Source: Chondrosia reniformis
Taxonomy: Eukaryota; Porifera; Demospongiae; Chondrillida; Chondrillidae
Assembly (NCBI GenBank): GCA_947172415.1
Contig: OX359196.1
Location: 1,924,501 to 1,988,500 of the forward strand
Direction: 5' to 3'
DNA length: 64,000 nucleotides
Every line of letters begins with the position of its first letter. Positions within the stretch are counted from its first letter, which is position 1. Positions 35,599 to 49,200 of the stretch are shown one piece after another. The notes below the pieces were generated by a model. That model was not told where the DNA came from. It saw only the letters and a program-made list of their open reading frames with translations, and did not search any database. The position numbers and the translations under genes were made by a program.

Positions 35599-37016
35599 TT
35601 AAATTGATAAAAATCTACATTGATAGACTTGTTTGCTTGAAAATGCCCCAAGGTAGGAAGACAGTCTTGAATAAGAACTAGTGGATGGAAAAAACAATTG
35701 AGCATGAGCCATTAAAGCTAAATCTGCAACATTATTTACTGCTTCTTGTTTGTAGTTTTCAGTTACTTCTTTCATAGTTGGCCTTTACTAAATGTTTTGG
35801 AATTACATCCAAGGTGATGATTTTATCTTTGTATGTCTCTTTGGCCCAATTTTTGCAGTCTGTTGAGTAGGATGCCAAAAAGAGTGGTGCATCTATATGC
35901 TTTTCCTCCTTAATCTTAAGTGCGCATTCAATTTGTTTCTTTCACTCATCTTTTGTGGTATAAGAAACCTATCTGAATGTATGGGCCTTCCTTAATGCCA
36001 GAATCAAATACACCTGTTCTGATGTGAACGGCAGCATACTCTACATTTCCATTCAGACCTTGCAATTCCCAAAACTTCCTTTCTACCTTTCTAACAGGTT
36101 CCCCAAATTTAAACAGCATTCTTATAAGAATGAACAATAGACAGTCATTGAAATTACTCTTAATCTGGGTGCTGGATGCATAATTCAAAATATCTGTGGT
36201 TACGTAGTCCAAATGTCTTATACAACCCATTCTTCTAGGGGTTTTCCAATCTGAAATGCTATAAAACACAGTTTTCTTGCTTTGGCTTAGCACATCAGAG
36301 CAAAGATCAGTAGTTTTAGAAGTTGAAACTTCGCTGTCATTATCAAAAGCGGACCAATCAAATGTCCTTGGACTAAATATATCTAGTCTTACGTCTTGCA
36401 GTTGGACTTTCTGGCCACTTAATGAGTAGTAGTCGTTCAGTCGCGCGACTGCCAGCACAAAAGCAAACCCCAGACGGAGCATCTTCTGACTTCCATAACC
36501 TCTACATCTCGAATGTGGGCACGTAGCCACAAGTGTTCGTTCGTCAGAGATTCCCCTTTTAGATTTGCTTAACTCCTCGACTCGTTTTTTGTGCCATCCA
36601 ATGTATTGCTTAGTTTTAATTAAGACTTCATTGAGACGAGGATGACTGTCCACCAGACGTACGCAGTCCTCTAGATAATCGCTATTGTAATCCGACCCGC
36701 TCTCGTTCAAGAGGATTTCACAAATGTACCTATGTCCATTATTATAGACCTGTGCATCCGTATTCTTTTCATCTGTTGGATTCTTATCAGGTAGGCTTGC
36801 TGATTTATTATGTACAGTAGAGAAATGGCGTTCGTATGGAGCCTCGGAGCTCTGAATGTTGGACAGATGCAGTTTTGTAATTAACGGAGGTTGAGCAAAG
36901 GTACTGGGTGATTCATCATTTTCTAGTAGAAAGTTACCCTTTACTCTTCTGTTAAGAAAGTGCAATATTACAGTAACTCCACATATGACGACAAAATTGG
37001 CAACTATCTTTTTCAT
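35599..37016 (-). pseudogene. Fucosyltransferase-like gene, copy B, broken
   Basis: The ATG at 37016 opens MKKIVANFVVICGVTVILHF, a type II anchor, then the stem, GYGSQKMLRLGFAF (with a local in-frame change from GGYGSQM), FSPRTFDWSAFDND and VHIRTGVFDSG. The frame is open to about 35970, where a TA insertion (TTTCTTATACC against TTTCTTTCC in copy A) shifts it. Downstream, GAGTGGAAG has become GAGTGAAAG (Trp to stop). It is the least damaged of the dead copies. It preserves the empty site of the hAT element found in copy A and the empty site of the large transposon found in copy D (GAGCAAAGATCAG at about 36299). Confidence 0.85.
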
Positions 37017-37190
37017 TCTAAAGATTTGGTAAACTGATTTGTATCCATATATGGAATACAAAGCTTTTTGTGAATTGTGTAATTTCTGAAGCGCCGAGTG
37101 TAGTCCTATATCGTACATGTAGAATAACCCCAATCAATAATCTCGGCCAGATCGATTTTCGGCCACTCGTATCTCAAAAATTACGAAAGC

Positions 37191-38052
37191 TATGAACTTC
37201 AAATAAACATCATTGCACAGGCCTTTCTGAGAGAACATAGTGTGCGCAATCAGGAATTTCTGTCTCACTGCATCTTTGCGCTAGAGACGATTAAAGAGGG
37301 TGACCGAAAATATAATCAAGTGGAATATTGTGGAATGTCCACCAAATCTCCTCCACGTATAGCTATACATATCTCCTTTAAAATGTGTAAGGTAGAGTCT
37401 GAAACGGGAAGTATTGACTAAACCCTACCAGCCTGCTCTTTGGTAAATCAATTTTCGGCCGCGATAATTTACGTTTTCCGTAGATTCTGTACTGTGCTAT
37501 GTAGAGTGATCTTGCTATTAAATGAAGTGGAAATTTAAATTAAAACTATAATATTATTTGTTCTTCATTTGATCACTGAATTCCAAATAAATGTCTTATT
37601 TGTTACACAGGCAGTGTTGTATAATACTTTTGGTTCATGTACAATAATCATCATTTTATATAATCATTAATATTAAATTTAGTAGTTTTTCACAGGAATT
37701 TGTACGGAATGATCCAGTGATCAAGTAAATAACGAATAATGTAATAAATGAAGTGGGAAAAACTAAAAACAAAACAGGTATTTCGAGTTTAAAAAACTCG
37801 TGGGTGCCTGACGCCCCCAAACTCGAACTCCTTGCTGGCCATGGTTCTTAGATGTCTGGTTAACCGATTCCGGTCGTTGCTTGATTGCCGTCAATTTCAA
37901 GGCAATATCCCGTAGAAAACGTTTTTGCGCATGCTTTACGTTAGTAAAGGTGGTCTCTAAATCCTTTTCATTGGTTCAATGTTCGACGCTAATTATATAA
38001 GGAAGGAAGTTAATTTAAGCTAGAAAACAAAAGCCAGCCAGATATGTAATAG
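37191..38052. other. Intergenic; repeat debris only
   Basis: No gene supported. It contains a short piece (37778-37835, TATTTCGAGTTTAAAAAACT followed by GCCCCC and a second CTCGAAC) that is the same motif found at the inner ends of the long inverted repeat at 55562-57019. Confidence 0.5.
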
Positions 38053-38403
38053 ATATAGCACCCTTAGCGTACATATGATGCATAATACAGCTAAGAGTCC
38101 CGAGGGCGCGGAGGTAGTCTCATTCCCATCCACAACTTCCACAAGAATGGCTGACGTTGGGTCTGGGGACTATCTGCATATTCCTTGGCGATGATTGTGC
38201 AATATCACATGATGGGCGCATACATACGATACATGTGACTTGCTCATTATTATGCACGTATCTGCAATCTGATTGGAGTCCACAGATCACCGGACTCCGC
38301 CAAGAAAAATGCACATAGTCCCCAGACCCATCTTCCATGCCTTGGAAAATGGCAGACACGGAAGTTGGGGATGGGTACAAGACTAATGCTAAGGGTACTA
38401 TAC
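38053..38403. mobile_element. 350-bp fold-back element
   Basis: Imperfect inverted repeat. The left arm (about 38053-38192) contains CACCCTTAGC, CCCATCCACAACTTCC and GGGTCTGGGGACTATCTGCA. The right arm (about 38297-38403) contains these in reverse complement, including TAGTCCCCAGACCC. The open frame across it is a by-product. It is a non-autonomous MITE-like unit. Confidence 0.7.
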
Positions 38404-40211
38404 CAAATATATTACCTACTATCAAAAGTAGCTACTTTTAACTAAGTGCTCACTTTTCTAGGGAACTCATTTTCTTGTATGAAGATGGATCAAACTAAGG
38501 AAGGCTGCATGTTTCTGTTTTTCCAAGGCAATTTTAATGACTGTGCATGTTGCAACATTCAAAATGCTGCAAGGAATGCTGTAGGCTGACTCAGAAGAAA
38601 CAATTTAGTAGTAAACCTCTCCAGGAGACAGGGATGGTTCACTGTAGATTTGGCCTCTATAGTGTAGCACAGGTCCAGTTGACCTATACAACTCCATATA
38701 TAATACCTTTTGTTGTATCAGAGAGTACAGTAGTACTCTCTATAGGAATTGCCGGGATAAAATGGCCGCCCTATCCAATGTAATAGCAAGTAAAACCTCA
38801 ATGAAATGATTTTCGGTAGCGATTTGCACACACAAATGTGTGCAAATTCTGAGGAACTCAATTGGAAAATATAGTTTTGACCTGTATGGATTACCATCAT
38901 TTCCAAGAAAACTATATAGTATCCTTGCAATTAGTGTTCGAGCTTATTTTCCATAATCTAATTGAATTACGTACCTCTGCAAATATGAAAATTGTGGTTA
39001 AAAAATATGTTTTTCATTTTAAATATTTGGTGAATTGATTTGTATATATATACTACTCATAAATGAATGGGATCTGTCACATTAAGATTTTTTGTAAGCC
39101 TGTGCAATAATAAAAAAATCCTATATCTCGATAAATCAGTCTAGGTAATAGAGTAAGGATATAATCCTCTATCTAGACAAAAGGATAAAGTGCAAAATCA
39201 CAACTCATGATATACATGAATACACACAGCAAATGCACTGAAGAAAGGTGTTAAATGCATTTAGTATTCTAGTGAAATTGTGTTTTCTGCTACAAACACT
39301 ACTATGTTGTCTAGCAGCCATCATAAAACTTTGTATTACTTTTATGGTTTCTCAAACACTTGCTGTACTACCTGTGTGGTTACAGCGCAGCCAACACAAT
39401 ATACAGGCATATATCAGTTAAAAGGAGAATCTATTATCATTATCACGAATGAGCTTTAACTATCGCGATATTGATAATAAATTCTCCTTTAACTTCAGGT
39501 ATAATCCATAAAGCATATGTGATCTTTGTGAGGTAAGATTTATAAATATTAGCTAATGATCTAGTCTAGTAAAAAGGCTGAGAAACAGTTGGCTTGGACT
39601 AAATATAGGAGATGTCTGGTGTAGTTTGGTTGATGATGTAGCACTTTATGTGCTGAATCAGAGGATTAGGGCTAGTTTTAGGGTTAAGGTTATATAGGAT
39701 TGCCATACTACTACTGGGATTATACGTATTATCACATTATATATATAGATATCGTATATATCGGGATATGAATGTGAGAGTAAAAGATTGCGAATTATGG
39801 GTTTAAGTAAACATTGAAACATTGTGGTTACGTGTCAAAAGATTGCGCATACAGTCAAAACTCACAATTCACATTCTTTTGACATGCGCATTCAATTCCC
39901 GATATACGGTAAGCTTTAATATTAACCCAATTCTGTTGCATCCTCCAGTATAGTGCAAAACCTCTCAAAAAGCCTTATTAATTTTGTCAACTCCACTGTA
40001 AAATTGTCTGTATATACTTTAATATATAATCATCCACAACAGCTACAACAGCTTCTGTGTCAGTAAAATGTTTAAATAGGATAAGCAATGAAACATTGCT
40101 ACTTTAATAGAATTATTTAAGTCTTAAAAAAAATGTTAAGCACATGCATGTACACTCCCAATCGAATCTTTCCTTACTTATTGCATACTTTGTGTCCATA
40201 TTTGAACATAG
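38404..40211. other. Upstream of the HNH/MYND gene; repeats and a possible first exon
   Basis: This holds repeat family A copy 3 (38716 to about 39030, same AGAGAGTACAGTAGTACTCT start), a hairpin at 39417-39496 (GTTAAAGGAGAAT inverted as ATTCTCCTTTAAC) and a MITE at about 39751-39911. A candidate first exon starts at ATG 38484 (MDQTKEGCMFLFFQGNFN) and could end at a phase-0 donor GCT|GTAGGC. The donor is weak, so this is a guess. Confidence 0.4.
39751..39911. mobile_element. CCGTATATCGGG MITE, copy 1
   Basis: The ends CGTATATATCGGGATATGAA and TTCAATTCCCGATATACG are inverted repeats. The interior carries AAAGATTGCGAATT and its inverse around TGTCAAAAGATTGCGCATAC. A second copy with the same ends lies at 41939-42156. 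Confidence 0.7.
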
Positions 40212-43200
40212 GATATTCCCCCAAGGGAGCCAAAAGCAGTAAGGAAAAGAAGAGAAAATGGTGGTTGGCAAATAATTGATGAAATTGATTTTCTAAAAGA
40301 TCAAATTGACCTTAAACAGGGATCAACTGCCTGTCCAATAATGGAAACTAATGTAGACTTTTCCGTGTTTCTTCAAAAGGCTTGTGCCTTCACTGATAGC
40401 CTCGTGTCACTTTTAAAGCAGCCCCCATGTGAAACTGACAAAGAATTTCAATGTATTGCGGAATTGCAATACAAAGTTTTCCAGCTTTGTAAGTTATGAA
40501 CAAACCACCTACGTATCACAAATTTGTCATATATCTACATATGTATGAATATAAACAAGATATATGTATATAGAGTAATTTTAAAGTCAACATGAGATAA
40601 AGTATAAGAAATCCTTATATACGTACACCTTAAGATGCTCTAAACATGACCAATTGTGTATACTGTTATTCTGTGTAACTGACAACATCCACTGTTTGTA
40701 GGGTCTGGGTCTTGAATCTAAAGCACCATGTTCTTGTAGATATGGTGAACATGTATATATATTTATACTATTATTTTGTAACCACGGAAAACTAAAGGTG
40801 TAGACTATTTTCTTCATTCAGATTTATACTACAATATATATATGTATACACTGTCTTTTAGATGGTCCATCTTTTGACTCTTTGAGCGTCTAAATACATA
40901 GTTTGGCTTTATAAATCTTTTTATCTAACATGAGGGTCTTCATAAGTGACTGTACCATCTAAAAGTTAAGTTTGACGTAGTTAGAAGAAATCCTCTTATT
41001 CTATAAACGTACTGAAAGCCTTTAGTTAGATCTTTGGATTAAGATGTACAGTTTCAAATTAATTATCCCCTGGGACATGCACTTTATATATATGTATATA
41101 TATATATGTACTTCACTAATTAGTATATTTCCTTGCATATCTGGCTATGGGGAGTGGGGCGGGGGTAAATAACAGATTGATGGTGTAATTATGTTTATGT
41201 CTTCTATTTGTTAGATTTTTGTAAAAATAAACAAGATATTAACTCTAGCTACATGAAATGGCTTATACATTTGGTTAATGTCCTCAATCAATGTTTGCAA
41301 ACTTTATTTACAAGAAAATGGATCAGCTTGGATGTTACATACATGGAAAATATTATCCAATCACTTTTGATTTGGATTACATGTGAACAGTGCACTACTT
41401 CAAAAGTATGTGGATACATGTACTGATTATGCGTTATATAGTCATTTAATTATGCACTGTATAGCTTAGTGGAGAGCACTGGTGGTCATAATCAGCTGCA
41501 TGTCCTGGTTTCAATTCCCAGTAGTTGCTTCTTTTGTGTTTTTCCCTCTTCACAATGTTGGAGAATGTTTGCTTGTGGTTTGATTATCACTTTGATCATT
41601 CATTGAATGTGTATGTAACTTATGACTGATAATATTAACATCGGATCTTCAGGTTGGTCTGTTGCTACATTTAATATTGATGTTTACGACCAATTAAAAA
41701 TGCCAGTTAAATTTATAGTTGTCTCATTGTCTTCCTACTAATATTGCTGATTATATTTCAGATTTAGTACTAGGATTGTATAAGATAACACTCTAACTTT
41801 GAGGCTAAGATGCTTGATTTTTGCCATATTGAGAGATACACATACCATATCATAACCTATACATATTTAAAAACAACTGTGGGAACTAGCTATTTACAGC
41901 AAAATAACCACCTAAACTACATAGCAACAAGAGATAGGTACCGTATATCGGGATATGAATGCAAGAGTTAAAGATTGCGAATTACGCGTTTAAGTAAACA
42001 GTGTGGTTAAAGAATGCGAGATAAAGCTTAGGTGTACAGGACATGTATACGAAATTATAAGGTGTCAAATCAATACGTGTCAAAAGATTGCGCATACAGT
42101 TAAAACTCGCAATTCGCATTCTTTTGACACATGCATTCAATTCCCGATATACGGTATATATGTATATATGTCATCTTCTATTGCATGGTATATGTATGCT
42201 TATTTATAATATATATATAGGAAGTTTCAGCTGCAGTGCTTCAAACATTGGTATACTATATATATTCTGAACATTGGGGAGATATGCCAGAATCGATTCA
42301 GTATCAAGCTTTTGAAGCCTTGGAGACCAATCTAAAGCATGCCCCTTTTGAATTGCATTCTCTGATAAAGGATGCACTTGTCTTCCTCTCAGAGTCAGTC
42401 CTATCCACTCCTGTAAGTGAAGATGGTACTGGAGTGGTAGTTGATCAGACAAAAAAAGATGACACTGATTTCGCAGATGAAGAAAATAAAATACAATGTG
42501 AAGGCTCTGGTGATGTTACTTATGGAGAGCCAAAGGTTTCTCAACTAAGTGATTTTATCTCCCTATCCAGCAAAATTGGAGACGTTTTCAAAATCAAGAG
42601 TGCTTTTGACCCAGATATTTGCAGCCAATTTCTAAGTTATGCTGGTGCAGCTTTTGACATAATTTTAGCCTCAGATGTTGAGGAAGAGATTCTTCTATAT
42701 GGAAAGGCCATGTTTGAAACTCTGCTAAATATTGTTTCATGTAAGTAAGTAGTTACACCGTAATTCGAGAAATTTTCTTTGTTAAAATATTTTCATGGAT
42801 GGCTCAAGCCACGAAAATGCCTCACACAAAATATTATTAACAACTAAATAATGCATTGTACGATCTACGTATATATAACATATAACATACAATCACGCAA
42901 ACAGTCCTTAGCATTTCCTGGCTCTCTTTTGCAATCAAACATCCGCCTTCCATCCATATCCAGCTAGGTTATATATACTGTATACTACATGTCCCTAATG
43001 TGCATGTATACATACTTGAAATGTTAATCCTTTTTTACATACATAGCTTCTGAGTCACTAATTGGGAAGCCCCTATGTCAACAGTGGTTCTGCAAAATAA
43101 CCACTTATTGCTGGCATTGCATCAGGGTGATTCAACTAAAGAAATCATTCCAGATTTGTAGTAGTCATCTTCTACAGTTATTGGAAGAACTTCTCAAGAC

Positions 43201-46200
43201 AACTTCTAAATTGAAAATCACAGAACATTTAGACAAGGTGAAGATTAAAATGAATTCCTTATAAAACATGTGTAAGTTTGTTCCACAATTTATGGACAAT
43301 TTTACTGTTCTTTTTAGGTGAACAAAGATTGCTTAGTTTTCTGTGTTTCAATTCTTGATGATATTATATTTGATGAAGATGTCACTGATATGGTATTACA
43401 TGCCAAAGAAAAAATTATTCCTTTGCTAAATGAAATTCAAATTATCCCAGATTCCAAGATTATGGAGACACTCAATGTTATTTTAGCATACCTGTCATTA
43501 GATGACAACCGTGAGTCTTTGGATAGGATTACTGTTGGAGACAGTTATACCATAAATGTTCTAAAGCCTCCATTAAGATCAATGGAAGAGTCAAGGTCTA
43601 TGCTTGTTGCCCTTAAAAAGATTAAATACCTAAGTCAATTAGCCAAGAATAGAAGTACATTCAGGAAAAATGGTTTCTTGGAAGACCTGGAAGGAATTAT
43701 TACTTGTGACTTAATTGGTATGAAAGCACAGGAATTAGCAGCTGACCTAGTCCCTGTTTTGCTTTCTGATTCCCAGGAGTCACCTGAACAGTCACATGAA
43801 GGTATGCTTAATTATGTGTATGTAATATATATGGTATCAAACTGAGTCTTCATTTACATATATACATACTATTGTAAAGAGGGACATGTACAAGTTGTTC
43901 ATATTGAATTGCTTCTTATTTGATTTGTAGACATAGTTGATAGTAGCACTACGTCTGTATCTCCACTGCTCGAAGTTGGAGTTCTAGCTACTCCTGTAGA
44001 TGGCTCCCAAGAACATGGAAAAATACTTCACAAGTTATTTACACTACACCAAGAAAGATTTCGTTATCTCATAGAGGAGGGCCCAAATCTCCTTTCTCGT
44101 GCATTTTTGGCAGAGTCCACAGAGTTGCTAACATCCTTAGGCATTTATTATGAACAGTCCGATGATCACAACATACAAGAACTCTCACACTTTGGAAAAG
44201 ACTTGCTCTGTCTTAAGCAAAGTATCAAAGCTTTATCCGTGGTAGTTTTCGCTTGCCTTATGGACTTTTACAATGGAACAGATGAGCAATTGGGTATGTA
44301 TAAGTGCATTCTGTTTTGCAAAACATACTAGTCTAAACTGAATGTATCCATCATATGCACATGTAGGATATCCATTCACCAATTAATTTGATTGATTTGT
44401 CATAATATAATATTCCCCTTTCTATATGAAGTGTCCTATATGGCACTATTTGCTGGAAGTTGGCTGTCATGTCACTTTAATAATGAATAATTGATAATCG
44501 AATCGAAATATTAATCAAATAATCATTCAATGATAAGGGAAAACATGAAAGAATCAATTGCTCGGAAGTGAACTCAGGAAAACTGGTTTTAACTAGCAGT
44601 GTTCTGCGACTGAGCTACTATTACCACAGTAATGTTCCATTCATGTTTCTCTCTTATACTAACTTCAAAGTAAGTGACTACTTGCCATTCACACTGATTA
44701 ATGGTGATTCCATCTATCAGAACAAGCTGATAATCAAATTGAATTAATAGTATGGCTAGTGAAGGATGTATGTTTGAATACATCAACATCTTTAAGCACT
44801 ACATGCCCAATATATATAGTCCCAATCTAAAATAGACTTATTAAAACCACAAATTCTGGCAACAATTTATTTTCTATGAATAACCCACAATTAAAAGGGA
44901 GCTGAGGATTCAAAGAAGAACATCCAGAAAGACTTTCAGGGCTTCTGTTGAAGGGTGGTATATAATGCCATGCAGAAACAGCTGTCTGGCTCAGTGGAAA
45001 AGAAAACTCATATATCCTAATCTAAAGCTCTAAGTTTAGTTCCCTATAGGTCTTTTACTATAGAATAGATACAATATTAGGTAGGAATATGTATAGATTC
45101 CCATACATTCTACAATGTAACACATACGTACACATTAGGTGGAAGTACACTTTTGAAACATTTCTTTTACAATAGTAAGTCTAGATTACATACTGTATTT
45201 GTCCGAATAGAAGCCTGGGCTTTCGTTCCAGTTATTTTTGACCTGGCCTCAATTCGAGCCGGGTTTCTATTTGAGACATGGCTTCTATTTAAGAATACCC
45301 TAGCTGAACCCTGGCCTCTAAGGAGTCTAATCTAACAGTACAGGTATATACCGTATTTGTCCGTATAGAGAACAGGCTCAAATAAAGGCCGGGTCGATCT
45401 CGTTTGCCTAATTATGACAGTGATTAAGCACTGTTTGTAAAAAAATAAAAATAATCAGTAGCAAATAAGCAAGATTGTGTACAACTGAATTTGTTAACTT
45501 ATTAATGTATTATGTTATTCGCTGAAGAAGACACTCTCCCAGGGTCAAACATCCAACAAAAAACTTACTAACTGTCTTTAGATGTTGAAAGAATCCAAAG
45601 ATGAACCATGCATCCAAAAGTAGTATTGTTTTTATTTCTGCAGATAACCCAAACAGTGAAATGTTTAAAAAGCTTGGTAAATATTTGGATCTACTCCACT
45701 TCTGCATTCTATTCTGGACAAAGAAAGAGTTAAGCTGTCAAGCTGCTTTAGTTGAGAATGGTCTGATCTATTTAATACTAAATGAGCTGCACACTGCACC
45801 AACTGCCCCAGTGAGTACACAGACAACTAGATTGATTGGACCTTTTATATCTTCCTTAATAATTAGTTAATTCTTGGTTTTCCTTTGTGTCTTCTTGCAG
45901 ATAATAAACAATAACGTTCAGTATGCAATAGTGTGTTCCTTATTCAATATATCCCTAAATGCTGCCCTTGTACCAAAATTTCACTTCATAGTATCCAAGA
46001 AATTCCTACATACTGTTGTTTTGCAACACAGGGATCCGGAAATTGCTTTAGTAGCAAAATTAACACTTGCAAACCTAAGAATCCTATTGAGGAGATCCGA
46101 CATGAACGCCATTTGCCTCAGTGATGGGGAAGCTGCCAATTTAATGAACTGTATGACTGGAAATGATACCTTCTTTGGAGGAAGACAAGCTCTCATGACT

Positions 46201-49200
46201 GTAGTGAAGAATTTGTGCTTCCTTGAAAGTAATGGAACCAAGTTGGATATTTTCAGTATAGTTTCCAAATCACTCCCAAGTAAAGAAGAAGCTGACATCC
46301 TTCAAGTTATCCTAAACATGATACCAGAAGTACCTCCAAACACTGATGAAGATTGTAAACCAGATAGGGCTGGAACAGCTAGTGACAACATTATTAGCAG
46401 TCAAATACACTCTGTGAATTCTCAATTAGAGAGTTTCATTCAAAAACATGCCAATAAGGGAGATCTTAAGGGAAAGGCCATTCAACTTCTTATGTCTCCC
46501 GTTTCCTCCCCAAGTAAGTTATGTTTGAATAAACGTAACATGGTACTTTATGAAACTTAATTTTCTGTACCAATACTTTTTGTAGCATGTTAAGACTTGG
46601 TCTCTTAGATAGTTGGTCTGGATTAATACCAGCCTTACCAACCACAAAGCAGTTCAAATTACTTTAGGTTTTGCACGATTGTTTCTCATTATCATGCAAT
46701 ACCTAAAATAAAACTGTTTACATATACCAACTGTATATATCATTTTCAGAGGTAAATTACATATATACTGTATTACTTCAGCTGAAAACCATCAAAAAGG
46801 GATAAATATATGGTAGTGAACTAATTTGTTGCTAGCCCTTAGATTCAGCTTTTTGTGTATATCTAAGGGTAGTCTTGCATAACACAGACCGCTATTTCGC
46901 CTCCATATTTTCTTGATGATGTCACACGGTTGGTGAAATAGGGTCTGGTGAATAGTCTATACCGTTCTTGTTCTATTTAATATTCAGTTACCATGGTAAT
47001 AATGATATTCATACCTTATAACGTGTTGTAACCGAGAAAGGCTTTGCGAATTGGAACTTGTCAGCTGTAGACAGCAGTGCGATGGAGCTTCGTTGCTTCG
47101 AAATTGTTGTCTGAATATACGATACCGTACATGAGTTTGCTAATCAATCAACCTGCCAAGCGCCGACTTTCTACTGGTTGCGAAGTGATTTCATTACAAA
47201 CCGTTTTGTTAACGGAAGTTACTAATTAGTTACGTCCCCCCAGAACAAAAACGGTATAGGCTATTCACCAGACCCTATTTTGCCGACTGTGTGATGTCAT
47301 CAAGTAAATATGGAGGCGAAATAGCAGTCTGGGTTATGCAAGCTTACCCTTAGATATATACAAAAGGCTGAATCAGCGATCGAACATTGCATGGTGCATA
47401 GAAAACATAAGCAATTATCCTTTAAATACTTCTTCCTCTCAAGTTGATGGTGTGAGACAAACTTTGAAGCACCCATTCAGTTGTGGTATATAGACGTTAT
47501 TTGGTACATGATGTATTGGGCATCAACCAAGTAAATTCATAATAAGTTTTTGATGGATGTTTTGATCAGAGGTCTTCATCGGGAATATGATGATGAGAGG
47601 CTACAAAAGTCGATTACGTATATATATTTGTAATAAAATATGTAATCTTAAGCTTTCAGGAAGTATATATAAGAATATTAGGTTCCCTTTAAATGTGCAA
47701 GTACATTTCAGTGTGTATGTACGTTAATTAATATACAGTCAACACTTAGTGTATGGCTATTGCATATTTTAAAGTGTTCTTCTTTTACATTTAGGTATTA
47801 ATGATGCAAAGATGCTTTACTCCCTAGAAAGATTTGGAGACTGTGGTCACATTTGCAAAATTGTTAGCATCCACTGCCAAGGTGTGTCAGTAGCTCAGCA
47901 AAATGAGCTACTACTTTTGAAGGCTAAATGCCTATTTAGATGGTATATCAGAGACTTGCCCTCAATGTTGACCAAGATTAATGAGATTCCTTCTTTTCAA
48001 TTTAAAGAATTAATGAGTGAATTTTGCAAGCAAAATGTACTGCAGGTTTTAAAAATACTAACCAAGCTAGTTCATGTAAAGGAAAACCAAAATCATTTAG
48101 GCAGAACAGATGACAGTCTAGAGACTTCCCAAAGAAAGCCCCATTCTTTACAATCTAAAGAAACTGAAGGCCATTGGTCAAGCCTTACAACTAAACCTGC
48201 TCAATTAGATGAAGAATCCTTTGCCATGTTAGATGAAGCAATTCTTCATAATTTGCTTTTCAATTCTAAAATGTCAAAAACATGCCTACTGTGTCACGCC
48301 AAAACCGACAAGTTGAAGCTTAGCCATATTATACCAAAATCTATTTTAGCTGAATTTGCCAGACAAAAAGGTGCTGATGCCTTTCAGTTTACACCCACAA
48401 AAGTTCAGGACATGCAGTTTAAAAGTGCTGGCCAAGTTAGCATAGCTATGCTCTGCGGTTCATGTGAAAATCAAATTCTAAGCCCTGATGAAAATTCTTT
48501 CAAGGAGAGGGTATACAAAATTATATACAGATCAGATAACCCTTATTCATACTTGCTGCCATGTACAGTGCAGTACAATGCCTACTTATTCCGCTTTGCC
48601 GCAGGCCTGTTTTTCCGTGCTAGTGCCCTCTTGGCTAATGATTTGATAAGAGACACTGGTAATTTGGCTACTTTACTGTGGGTATTGAAGAGGTGTCGAT
48701 GTATTCTTCTTGCTCCCAGAGATAAAATTATTTTTGAAGAGGATTCATCTTTTAACTTCTACTTATTCTTGTTGCCAACGGTTCCACCCTCTTATATTAA
48801 AGAGCAACATACATGGAAAGAATTCACAGTTTCTTCAGTCACTGGCTATTGTAGTTATGACATCTTAAAGCCAGGTGTACGAAACATACCTCTTAAAGCT
48901 GATTTGATACTAATAAAGTTGGGAGTAATGCTCTTTGCTTTGCCCCTAGGTGATGCTTTGAAAGATAAGCTTCACACATCTTATGGAAAATACCGTATCA
49001 GGTCTGTGGCAGAGTCATTAAATTTAGTCTATCCCAAAGATTTGGAGAGAGTTAGCTCGATGCCTTTAGAACTGTGGTGGAACTTACAAGGGTTTGCCTC
49101 GTCTCAAGTCAGGTATGCCTTTTCAAGGTCATACCCAGTTTCACACCCAAATAAAGCCACAGATGACAAAATTATATCTGGTTCAGCAGGTGAGCAGAAA

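Larger units (their letters stand above)
33905..37190. repeat. Segmental duplication, unit B
   Basis: Direct duplicate of unit A. The receptor-like tail (33905-34600), 3' flank (34600-35600) and fucosyltransferase-like copy B with its upstream sequence GATCGATTTTCGGCCACTCG (about 37150) all match. Similarity stops at about 37190, where unit A stops at about 33078. About 500 bp in the middle (34850-35290, around the CGAGAATCGCCTTGCGGGCG stretch) is specific to unit B. Confidence 0.85.
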
